This document shows, in pieces, positions 21,410 to 46,159 of a DNA stretch of 64,000 bases. The stretch is from the NCBI RefSeq assembly GCF_963422355.1, contig NC_085092.1, forward strand, positions 632,001-696,000, given 5' to 3'. The notes below the pieces were generated by a model. The model was not told the origin of the DNA. It was given only the letters and a program-made list of their open reading frames with translations, and searched no databases. A program made the translations under genes and the position numbers. Origin of the DNA: Corticium candelabrum. Its lineage: Eukaryota > Porifera > Homoscleromorpha > Homosclerophorida > Plakinidae. Positions within the stretch are counted from its first letter, which is position 1. Each line of letters opens with the position of its first letter.

Positions 21410-21639
21410 TTAGAAATACATATATTTATATAAACCCACCTACGTGGGTATTTAACACACATTATCCATATATATAATGTAATGCAACAACTGTCTGTTA
21501 ATTTGTGTAACTTTAATGCTCGCATGATACAAAGTAGATTAATGTTAGATGCTGATATAATTGCTTGGGATTTGCCGGTTTTGTCTGTTAGTAGTTTGTT
21601 ATAAAATATATTATTTCTCTCTCTAAAATATATATATAT
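21407..21639. mobile_element. Insertion in right TIR, possibly a retroelement tail
   Basis: It includes TATATAAACCCACCTACGTG, which recurs with one difference near 46204-46225 at the 3' end of the retroelement inserted in the fibrinogen-like pseudogene. It also contains a TTTCTCTCTC motif matching GAGAGAGAAA there in the opposite sense. It could be a fragment of the same retroelement family or a small MITE. Confidence 0.4.
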
Positions 21640-22404
21640 ATATATAAATTATAAATTACTATTTATTAAATCACATTTAAGGTTAAAAAATACTACCATA
21701 AATACATAAATTGTGCTTTAATGTTACTAAATACTGTATTCTAATAAATTAATAATTACTTAATTAACTAATATCAATTATCTAGCAAAATGTACAAACC
21801 TCTGCCGTCTTGTATGATAGTTGCATCACGAAGAGCTTTTTCTGGAGTCAATTGTTTCTCGAGAAAGTCGATTTCTGCAAAAAAAACGGTTTGTAGCAAC
21901 CAACATTCCCCATATTGGGGCTCTCCTTTCACTAGCCACTGTTGCTTACTCAGTGTGGTAACTGATTGCAGAGAAAGCGCAATTCTCACGATCTGTCAGC
22001 ATAACACCTCACATTTCGAACTACTAGCCATTTGTGCACGTGAGAATGGTCTTTTGTGCACGTGCAAGTTAATCTTATCCGGGCTATATATCCGGGATGT
22101 GTGTGAAGTGGACCCAAAAAATAATTTGCGTAGACTACTAGTAAGAGTCTGTGCTCCGAGGGTAAGAGTGGGTGTGACGTGGGAACCAATAGGGTATCGT
22201 GTACTGGAAGAACTCCTGCAAATCGTCTATTCTTTACTTTTCTTTGTCGAATCACGTAGTGCAAGTACGACGTATTTTGCAAACGTTTCTGTATGGTTGT
22301 CGGTATGGTAAAGGGTTTTATTTCTGCAGCAATTCTACCCGGAAATACATACTACGACTCCAGTGTTCTGCTCGTACTAGAAGCGCTGCGCTGTACCTGC
22401 CACC

Positions 22405-37979
<15,575 letters not shown>

Positions 37980-38263
37980 ATAGTCAGGGAAGTCTCAATT
38001 GACTCTTTTTGAGCTGTATGTTTCTTATCCAAGGTGTATTGTAATGTATTTCTAGCAACAGTTGGTTCGTTTATGGTCTTCCTATTTAGGACATACAACA
38101 TAGCTCGTTTGTAGCGTTTTAGTAATATGGTAGACCAGTTTGAGTACAGTAGCATAGCACACTTATGTACATATGGATGCGCGGACAATGTGTAAGATTC
38201 CGAGGCATGCCGTGTTAGCGCACGTTATATGATGTAATATAATTCTGTTGTTATCCCGATTAC

Positions 38264-38811
38264 ATGGCGTCTTCTCCTACAGAAGATATACGACGAAGCT
38301 TTAAAAGACTTACTGTAGATCAGTCACGGTTAGGCGAGTTTATATTTTGAAAAATATTGGGGCCTTAATAGGTTACCGATGATGACGTTGCATATTAGTT
38401 GCGTACCGAGGTATCTGTCTTGTCTACAGGGACGGTCACAAGACGGACGAGTTTATACGCGATGAGTGGAGAAGTATTCCTACAACTTCTGAGGATGAGA
38501 AACTCAAAACGTCCCCAGTAACGAAACAGAGAAAGACAGAACAATGTTACACTACAACGCGTCACGCGACCCGCCAGTTGGATCAGCGTGAACAGTGTTT
38601 CACTCGCCGTGCCATACCGTACATCAGTCGTCCAGTCCACAGTAAACTTTCGTCTCGCTGCGTTGCGAGATCTGTGACAAGAATGAAGAGTTGTAGAGAG
38701 GAGTGCGTTCAACCTAACAATGTGTCTGTTAATGAGCTAGCTGCCTATCTAGATAACTATTTGCACATACCTAAGGAAATGTCACACATGGCGGAACTGA
38801 TGTACACATAG
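38264..38811 (+). CDS. OSER1: OSER1 (oxidative stress-responsive serine-rich protein 1) homologue
   Basis: Two exons, 38264-38328 and 38430-38811, joined by a 101-nt GT/AG intron, give 148 residues. The C-terminus reads ELAAYLDNYLHIPKEMSHMA followed by ELMYT, nearly the same as the hallmark C-terminus of vertebrate OSER1 ([20 protein letters not shown]...). The N-terminal SFKRLTVDQS resembles the vertebrate AFKKLRVD segment. The protein is about half the length of the human one (292 residues): the long serine-rich middle is missing. Vertebrate OSER1 is induced by oxidative stress and linked to FOXO; its molecular role is not settled. The start has a purine at -3 and G at +4. It begins 285 bp after the VWA/WWE gene, on the same strand. 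Confidence 0.85.
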
Positions 38812-39205
38812 TAACTACAGTTGGATGAAGAATTTAGAATTAAAAAAGTGTGTTGTGTTAGAGACAGTTTAGTGTTAGAGATGGGTTAGTGTTAGGTTGT
38901 GTTCATCAAAGGATTTTATGACAGGAAAGATATCAGGATATGCTTGCATTGAGGTTGTTGGTTGATTGTGATACTGCATGTGGTACTACTGCATATGTGG
39001 AGAATTTATTGGGAAGATTAGCTGTGGGAAGTTATGATTACAATTTACTGTTGAAGTTGAGATATGGCCTTGGACTAGGGAGTATTACTGCTTGTCATTA
39101 CTGTACCATACTGACTGTGAAATATCAAGGTTAATTAAACTAATCGCCTACACTACCATATGCCAACTTGATTTTTGATTGGACAATTTTACTGTTTGAT
39201 GGGCA
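38812..39205. other. 3' flank of the OSER1 homologue
   Basis: AT-rich spacer; no gene or repeat recognised. Confidence 0.4.
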
Positions 39206-39649
39206 ATTCCTATTTGTTTGTTGTTTGCTTTACTTGTACAGTTCTACATCATTATTGGCCTTTAATTGACAACATACTGTTCGATTAATTAATTAATTGA
39301 TAATTTATTAAAGTAAGTAACGGCCAATACAAAAATTTTATAGCTCATCAATATCTGCTTTTAATCTAAATGTAATAGAGTAATAATGTGTACATGATGT
39401 GTTGTTATGTAAATATACTGTAATGAAATTCCTATTTGCTTGTTTGCTTTACTTGTACACTTCTACATCATTATTGGCCTTTAATTGACAGCAAACTGTT
39501 CAATTAATTAATTAATTGATATTTTATTAAAGTAATTAATGGCCAATACAAAATTTTCTTAGCTCATCAATATCTGCTTTTTAATCTAAATGTAATAGAG
39601 TAATAATGTGTACATGATGTGTTGTTATGTAAGTATACTGTAATGATCT
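39206..39649. repeat. Tandem duplication, two 222-bp units
   Basis: ATTCCTATTTGTTTGTTGTT starts unit one (39206-39427) and ATTCCTATTTGCTTGTTTGC starts unit two (39428-39649). The units differ by scattered substitutions and small indels. They are AT-rich and non-coding. Confidence 0.9.
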
Positions 39650-39997
39650 TCGCAATATTACTAAAATCTGCTCTTGCTGAAATGAAGCTGAGGATAATTT
39701 CTTTAGATGCTGTAAGATCAGCAAATGACCTGAATAAATGTTGTAAATAGCCAAACAAGAAATGAAACCACAAGACAATTAATTAGTTGCACAAATTGTT
39801 GTCAACTCCATTTGCAAGTAAGTGGATGTGATCTGAGGATCTGAATGCTCGGATCTAATAAGTGTGTTTTGCTAGTTAGCGTTACATTATGAATACATTA
39901 TGAATACCATATCTAACGTCGTCCATTCGATTACTCGTGTAACAAACATTCTACGCGCTGTTAGCATCAATATCAATGAAACTGATCTGAATTTGGT

Positions 39998-40290
39998 CAC
40001 CTCCAGTGGCGGCGGAGCTGGGGTAAAAGGAGCCCCCAACTTGACGATCAACAACTGCGAAGAAATTTCGGAAAAAATTGAATTTTAATTATGACAGTGT
40101 TCACCAGAACCATAGATGTGTGTAAACGCTTTCTGTTGCCTAATTAGGAGGAGAGTGTAAGTTAATTAAAGTTGAACATCAGAAAGCGCTTTCCGACAGG
40201 AAATGCAACTGGAAGCTCACCCGTTGTAGTTCACTTACTCTGATGTCCTTTCATGCGCCGCCCTTGCGAGTCGCTCCGCCACCCCTGAGG
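39998..40290. mobile_element. Possible small MITE with GGCGG-type ends
   Basis: CAGTGGCGGCGGAGC near 40005 and the inverse of GCTCCGCCACCCCTGAGG near 40272 resemble the CAGNGGCGGAGC termini of many hAT-like MITEs. The match is short and imperfect, and no target-site duplication was fixed. Confidence 0.4.
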
Positions 40291-40471
40291 TCCTCAGTGA
40301 GTATTTATAGTATAATATGATAGCACCGAGCACACGAACTAATAGTCTTGCAGACAAAGTCAACGTTAACTAGCTGTTAGTAAAGTGTTGCTGAAGCAGT
40401 AGAGATGTGCTTACGTGGTAGATTATCTTTATAAAAGTTGAATGCCTTTAATTAAGACATTCGATCAGCAG

Positions 40472-40635
40472 AGGCGTAGGACCTAAGGAAGGGCACCTAA
40501 TTAGGTTGGGGGAATCGGGATGCCATTATTGGAGCTGCTCATTTTTTAGAGCTCGTTTTCACGATGAACTGTTTTATCTAGAGTGACCGTAGGCTGCTGA
40601 TTGGGGTCGTGGCCCCCCGTCAAGTTCCTACGCCT
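40472..40635. mobile_element. 164-bp MITE
   Basis: The perfect 10-bp inverted ends AGGCGTAGGA and TCCTACGCCT enclose a non-coding interior with a GGGTCGTGGCCCCCC stretch. No clear target-site duplication. Confidence 0.55.
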
Positions 40636-41569
40636 AGACATTGCATCGCGACAGTCTAGACAGTCAAAGCGGTGTAATTACATGTTGAACTTAGAAGAGC
40701 AGTGCCCAGAAAAGAGGGTTTCTGGGCAACGCGGAAACATGCTGGCCCAGGTTACGTCCATCCAGTGAAGTGTGACTTCGTAGTGACATCCTAATAATCG
40801 CAGACGAAATGACGGTTTTGTGCAGATAACACTCTCTGTCCGCCCGTTGCGTGTGCATGCTATGTAGAGGGTGAGAACGTGCTGAATCCGTGCCTGGTCG
40901 CAAATCTCAATTGTCACCAAATAGTGAAGAGAGGCGCCACGCTCCACTCATCCTAGTTTTACTAGAGTACAGTACTAGTGTAATTCAGGACTCTGTAGAT
41001 AAGCATCCTGAATTAGTTACTCAAATGATCTAGCTAGATGTGCAGAAGGTGTCGAAGGATGATGCTCTAGAGAGACAGTGGCAATTAATAAAGCCCTGAG
41101 TTGCTGCTAGATTATTTTTCTTCACTACAAACTCATCCACTGTGTACTTCATAAAGTGCCTACAAGCGCATAGCACATATTATAGTATGTGGAAAGCCGA
41201 ATTGGAGGCAACAGAAGGACGCACCAATGCAACAACAACAAGAAAGTAGTTATGCGCCATTCCCGCAAATCTATGGAACGTGTGACGCTAGATATAAGCA
41301 GGCGGCACTGTAATGGCACGCGAGACATGTTCACCTGTCCAAGTGACCTACCTATGTTGTTTTCTATTCATGTGTGTTGCAGTGCCTGGTGCTTGGGCTC
41401 TGAAGACTGCCCAATAATTTGTATACGAGACAACGCCTTTTTGGGACACCTAGTGCGTTTTGCTTTTGGCAAGTCTGGGCTCAAACGGGGCCGCTTTCGG
41501 TGTTCTCGAGGTGAGCAAAGAGATCAAACAGTTACACGCAAAACGTCAGTCGTGAAGCTCTGAAAACAA
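40636..41569. other. 5' flank of the glutamate receptor gene
   Basis: No recognised gene. A 124-codon plus-strand frame at 41189-41563 ends just before the receptor ORF; it has no known motif and could be 5' UTR or an unrelated frame. Confidence 0.4.
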
Positions 41570-44152
41570 ATGAAGAACGTAAGTAGAGAGACAAGGTTTG
41601 GACATAGGAGGCTGACGGCCTCAACTGGCGGCAATCGAAGTGTAATCTTCGCTTCTGTCGTGTGTCTGTTGACGAGTCAATGTCACCTGGCACCAAACGG
41701 AGTAGTCGCTCTGGCCTGGGACTCGGATTCTCACGGTATTGTCGTAAACGGCACATTCTTCTACGACAGCAGTACCGTCTGGACTCCTCACCGACTACTC
41801 GATGGCAACAATTTCACTAACCGGACACTGGAGATTGCGTTGTCTACAAGCGATCTGCTCTATGTAGGAGGTAGAAACCGTTCTGTAGTCTACCATTTGG
41901 ACGCACGTCAACACTTTGGGTTTACGTCAGTCATTATGGAAGGCTTCAAGTCTAAACACATGTTTCTGATGTCTGCTGCAGCTGAGACTTTTATGAGTAC
42001 TACTGCACTCGCGTCGATGTCTGGTCCCAGACCTGTACTATCCATCATTCCCTTTCATTACTGGCACGTTGATGGAACTCGATTTTCTAACGGATTTATT
42101 CCGAGGTTTGGACAAGAACTCAAAGGCAGAGCTCTAGCAGATTTACTCTTGCAGTCTAGTGCTTCGCTAAATATTAGAACGGTGCTCGTTGTTAAAGATG
42201 AACAAGCCAGTCCGGAGTTGAAAATTTTTGACATGGAACTGGAAAGTTTTTTGAAGCTGGAAATGCCATTGTCAGTAACAACAGTATCTCCCAATTCACT
42301 GAACGAATCACTCCGTAGCTCTGATGTGGTTATTGTTGATTGTAGGCTGGAGCACTTTGAGCCGTTTGCCTCAATACTTGTCAAGTCAAATGTTTTGAGT
42401 CAACATGCGTGGATTGTGTTCATGCAGGATTTTGCAGAAATTCAAAGTTCAACTTCCATATTAAAGATTACTTCCGTACTAAAACATTTAGATATTCAGT
42501 TGTTCGCTTTTTGTCAAACAGTCAGAGAACGTTTGGGGAGCTGTTCTAACTTTTCCAGTCCAGCTAGCATTTACTATCATTTGTTTGATGACCTGCTAGC
42601 TATCATTGGTAATGCAACTATTTCATCGGACTTTGATGGCAGCAAAGTGACCTATCAGGTTTTGCACTTGTCAACTGAAAATGCAACAGTACCTATTTTG
42701 ACAGATGGTGCTGCCTTTGTCGAGGATCTTGGAAAACAATGTATGGCCACTAGTTACGGAAAATTGGCTCTAACAACTGGTAGGGCAACACTCGATGACT
42801 GTAGTGAAGCATCACGTGTTCAATTCCAGCTGCTATTATTGCAGAGTAAGTCAAATTGGGCAGCAGTGGGAAGATGGAATGCTAGCAGACACGCTGAGTT
42901 GTCTGCAAAAATTGACGCTTTTGCTCGTGGTTTTAATGAAAAGGACTCGTTGGATTTCACCAGGAAACTAAAAGTCTTGTTTGGCAACAACTACCCTCCA
43001 TTCACACATTCCAACTTAACCCATAATTATAGTGGAGTTGACTTCGATCTTTTGTACTTGATTGCTGACAAAATAGGAATACAAAGAGACAACATTGAGT
43101 TCACAGAGTGGGACATCACCAAGTACAAGTATTCGGATATGATTGCAACTGTTGGTTCCGAAGACAGTGAATATGATATGGCTATAGGAGGAATCACTGC
43201 CACACCAAAGAGAGCACAAACTTCCAATTTCACTAGGAGTTATCTACTTCCTGGCATCGGTGTCCTGACAAAACGGCCAGGGTTGGGTAAAGTGAACTTC
43301 TTGTGGAGGTTTCTTGAGCCTTTCACTTGGACTGTGTGGATGGTCCTTCTGGGAATGGTTGGGTTCACAGCTGTTGCATTAAAATGGTTTGGAGTAGTAA
43401 ATGGTTATTCAAGTGGTTTGTGGTTGTCGAGCATTATTCTCTTCAACATGAATGAGAATCGTCTTGTCACAATAAGTAACCCGTTCGGAAAGATTTATCT
43501 CTCAGCATTAAGTATTATGGTACTGGTGCTAGTGTCTTCCTACACAGCAAATATGGCAACATTTCTTACATCATCTCAGATACAATCCCCTATTGAAGGA
43601 CTGTCGTCTCTTAAACGTCAAATGGTGGCTGTAGACTTCTCATTCCACAGTTATGTTGTACTAAAGGAGCAAACAGGTTTACGCCATCTGGTTCCAGTGA
43701 CAGGTAATCAGTACCTGGAACTCTTTGCTAGTGATGATATTGTAGCGTATGTCAGCGATACCCCTGATCTTGTGGCCATTGCATTAAAGCAATCAAACTG
43801 CGACTTGTACGTTCTTGAAGAAGAAAATTTTCAAAACCCGTACGTTTTTGCTATTAGTGACAAACTTTATGCATCTCATGGTCCAGCAATTAACGAGATC
43901 ATTGTTGATGCCGTTGCTAACCGGCTTGTGTCGACTTGGTTCGATCAACATCTCAACTATGGTGCTACTTGTGAGAAAGTAATCGGTCTTGTGAGTGACG
44001 AAGCAAGTAGATCTGGAAAGATTGATGTTGACAACTTGGGTGGTGTCTTTATTATAACTGTTGTTGCAGCAGGTCTGTGTTTACTCTCAAGAGGTCTGCT
44101 GTTTCTTAAGCAGCAATTTAAGCGGCCTAGAATTGTACATGCTGTAATGTAA
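41570..44152 (+). CDS. Ionotropic glutamate receptor-like channel subunit, single exon
   Basis: The frame is 860 residues without introns. A hydrophobic segment at about 24-46 may be a signal peptide or anchor. Residues 47 to about 440 form a divergent extracellular N-terminal domain. The ligand-binding half S1 starts near LKVLFGNNYPPF and carries GGITATPKRAQ with Arg548, the expected carboxylate-binding arginine. M1 is about 587-607, the pore loop about 612-637, and M3 has SYTANMATF (657-665), close to the invariant SYTANLAAF of animal iGluRs. S2 has AYVSDTPDL with Asp730 at the position that binds the ligand amino group in the family. M4 is about 826-846, followed by a 14-residue basic tail. 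It should act as a tetrameric ligand-gated cation channel in the plasma membrane. The subtype and ligand cannot be assigned, and the pore loop has no Gln-Gln-Gly apex. Confidence 0.9.
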   Translation: MKNVSRETRFGHRRLTASTGGNRSVIFASVVCLLTSQCHLAPNGVVALAWDSDSHGIVVNGTFFYDSSTVWTPHRLLDGNNFTNRTLEIALSTSDLLYVGGRNRSVVYHLDARQHFGFTSVIMEGFKSKHMFLMSAAAETFMSTTALASMSGPRPVLSIIPFHYWHVDGTRFSNGFIPRFGQELKGRALADLLLQSSASLNIRTVLVVKDEQASPELKIFDMELESFLKLEMPLSVTTVSPNSLNESLRSSDVVIVDCRLEHFEPFASILVKSNVLSQHAWIVFMQDFAEIQSSTSILKITSVLKHLDIQLFAFCQTVRERLGSCSNFSSPASIYYHLFDDLLAIIGNATISSDFDGSKVTYQVLHLSTENATVPILTDGAAFVEDLGKQCMATSYGKLALTTGRATLDDCSEASRVQFQLLLLQSKSNWAAVGRWNASRHAELSAKIDAFARGFNEKDSLDFTRKLKVLFGNNYPPFTHSNLTHNYSGVDFDLLYLIADKIGIQRDNIEFTEWDITKYKYSDMIATVGSEDSEYDMAIGGITATPKRAQTSNFTRSYLLPGIGVLTKRPGLGKVNFLWRFLEPFTWTVWMVLLGMVGFTAVALKWFGVVNGYSSGLWLSSIILFNMNENRLVTISNPFGKIYLSALSIMVLVLVSSYTANMATFLTSSQIQSPIEGLSSLKRQMVAVDFSFHSYVVLKEQTGLRHLVPVTGNQYLELFASDDIVAYVSDTPDLVAIALKQSNCDLYVLEEENFQNPYVFAISDKLYASHGPAINEIIVDAVANRLVSTWFDQHLNYGATCEKVIGLVSDEASRSGKIDVDNLGGVFIITVVAAGLCLLSRGLLFLKQQFKRPRIVHAVM

Positions 44153-45293
44153 TTAAACCCGAAAGGGCCTGAAGATTATGGCAATTAAGAATGGACATTT
44201 TTGACTTGAAATTGCTCATATTTGTACAATTAGATAAATTAGATATTTGTTGACATATATAGTGTACGTATATATGTTCGTGTATACTGCTGTGTGTGAC
44301 TGATGTTCACCTCAGTTCTTTGAGAATAATGCCATACAATGTAACAGTATGTCGAAATAACAAAATCCAGCGGGCACGGCTTACCTTCTTTCTATCTCCA
44401 CATCTTGCAGTACTGTACTGCACATACGGCTAGTGAAGGAATACCGCACGAACTACCAAGGCAGTAGTGGATTTTAAGGTATATATATATTGTCTAAATT
44501 TTAATGTGTAAAGAAATGTCCTCAATCAATTGATAATGTTTGCAAAATAGATTAACAAACTTTGCCATAGTCACATAGAAAAAGGTATGAAGGAGTTCAT
44601 TACAACTTAACAAGACTATTGTTAGGGGCAGCAAGTGTTAGAGTTAGTGCAACTGCCAGGCAACACAACGCTTGACATGCAGGCATGTTTTCCAAACGTT
44701 TCCCTTTTTCTTTCCGTCTTTTACCGTCATCTCCAATGCTCCGCGTTGTTTCCGCCATCCTGACAACATGTTACGCCACAGTTTTTCCCCTACCTTAATT
44801 AACTGGTTCAGGGGGGACAACTATGGTTGCCACAATCGGTCCTAAAAAGTGGTCGAGAACATATATGTGTATACAACCTCAGATAGCTTAGAAATTATTA
44901 TGACATGCATTTCAACTGCCTAGCCATAGTCATCGACCTAATAACAATGACTGATTACGCAACTACAATTTTGTTGCAGAATTTGGAAACATTGACTTTG
45001 TCTAGGCAGTCCTTCCATCGGACTCAGAGCCACGAGTCCAATGAACTCATCTAGTTGGTTCACATATATCATGAGTATCTATATATAGAAACTGTCACAA
45101 TACGCAATCTTATCAACCTTAGACATATTGGTTGACGACAGGAACTTGATCACTACATAGCTAATACATTACTATATTGTGGGCGAGAGTGCGGTCTGCC
45201 CTTGCTATACATAACTGTGCATATAATTTATTTCCAGCCAGTTTGCAGTTGACTTGCCCATCAGTGTAGCTTTGTTCTACTGAAGACCAACCA
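44153..45293. other. Spacer downstream of the receptor gene
   Basis: AT-rich with no gene seen. The last 60 bp (from about 45238) already match the 5' leader of the fibrinogen-like gene at 52550-52618. Confidence 0.4.
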
Positions 45294-46159
45294 TGTGGAT
45301 CAATACTTTTTGGCACTGCTGGCAATGTCACGTACAGGTCAGTAGCTACGAAAATGCTAGGCTATTGGTAAGTCGCTTCTCAACCCCTTGTACTGTCTAG
45401 TAGTATCATGCAGTTACATCATATTTTTTTCTAATTTTATCTAACTGTAATGGTTTGTATATTTCAAAAGGGGAGTTTAGCTCAAGCTCTGCAAGATTGC
45501 ACTGGAATCTCTCAAGCATCCGATGAACAATCAGGTAATGCATAAGTTGTCATTTTATAGAGGAGCTCAGTTTTCATGTGCAGGAGTTCGTGTACGTGAC
45601 AGCAACGTTTCTTGCAGTGACGAGATGCTAGTATGTCTAGTAAAGGCATATCTGCCGGAGAGCAATCCGGGAGGGTAGGGCAGCCGGATTGTAGCAGGAA
45701 CGGACGAGTTGAATGCGCATTAGCGTTTCCACGCCTAGAAAATGCGCAAACCACATTCAATGATTTGAAGTGGATTCAATGCGCATTACTTGGCGGCTGC
45801 ACGCAGCACCACGCCTATACACTCACACAGCTCTGGGTAGGCAGCAGTATAGATCTCTATTGCTTAAGGCGCGGATGGACGCTAGAGAGCTAAAGAACAC
45901 CCTTCGTGAGGAGACTGGCAGTCATAATTGCATGTTGTTTAATCAATACCAGGCTTTAGTTAACGCTTTCTTGTAGGGTTATTGCAATTTGTATCAAGCA
46001 ATGGTGTACTACAATACTGTAATAGAACAAACTGGAGATCATTAGGCTAGCGAGTGAAGATACTCAGCCTGGTGGATCACCGAAATCATCAGGAAGATCG
46101 TGTGCTGACATGGTGTGTACTGGGTCAATCCAGAAGGATAGATCCTTCAGAAGTCTACA

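Larger units (their letters stand above)
13119..22129 (-). mobile_element. 9-kb MULE-like DNA transposon with long TIRs (decayed)
   Basis: The ends are inverted copies: GCAAATTTTTTTGGGTCCAC at 13119 and its complement ending at 22129. Flanking octamers GTAAACTA (13111-13118) and GTAGACTA (22130-22137) match at 7 of 8 bases and look like an 8-bp target-site duplication. Inside are minus-strand remnants of a SWIM-finger transposase and of an Ulp1-type protease, a pairing known from metazoan Mutator-like and related elements. Both genes carry frameshifts, so the copy is probably immobile. The KDZ/Zisupton group also uses about 8-bp duplications and Ulp1 proteases, so the superfamily is provisional. 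Confidence 0.8.
21053..22129 (-). repeat. Right terminal inverted repeat of the MULE-like element
   Basis: Reverse complement of 13119-14372 apart from insertions. The outer block (about 21640-22129) and the inner block (21053 to about 21345) match the left arm. Between them sit a (TA)n tract and about 240 bp of foreign sequence at the position where the left arm has its MITE. Confidence 0.85.

Noticed and set aside
38940..39134. A 64-codon plus-strand frame after OSER1
   Set aside because: It has no motif, no splice partner and no conserved neighbour; chance cannot be excluded.
42058..42384. A 108-codon minus-strand frame opposite the iGluR
   Set aside because: It is antisense to the receptor N-terminal domain.
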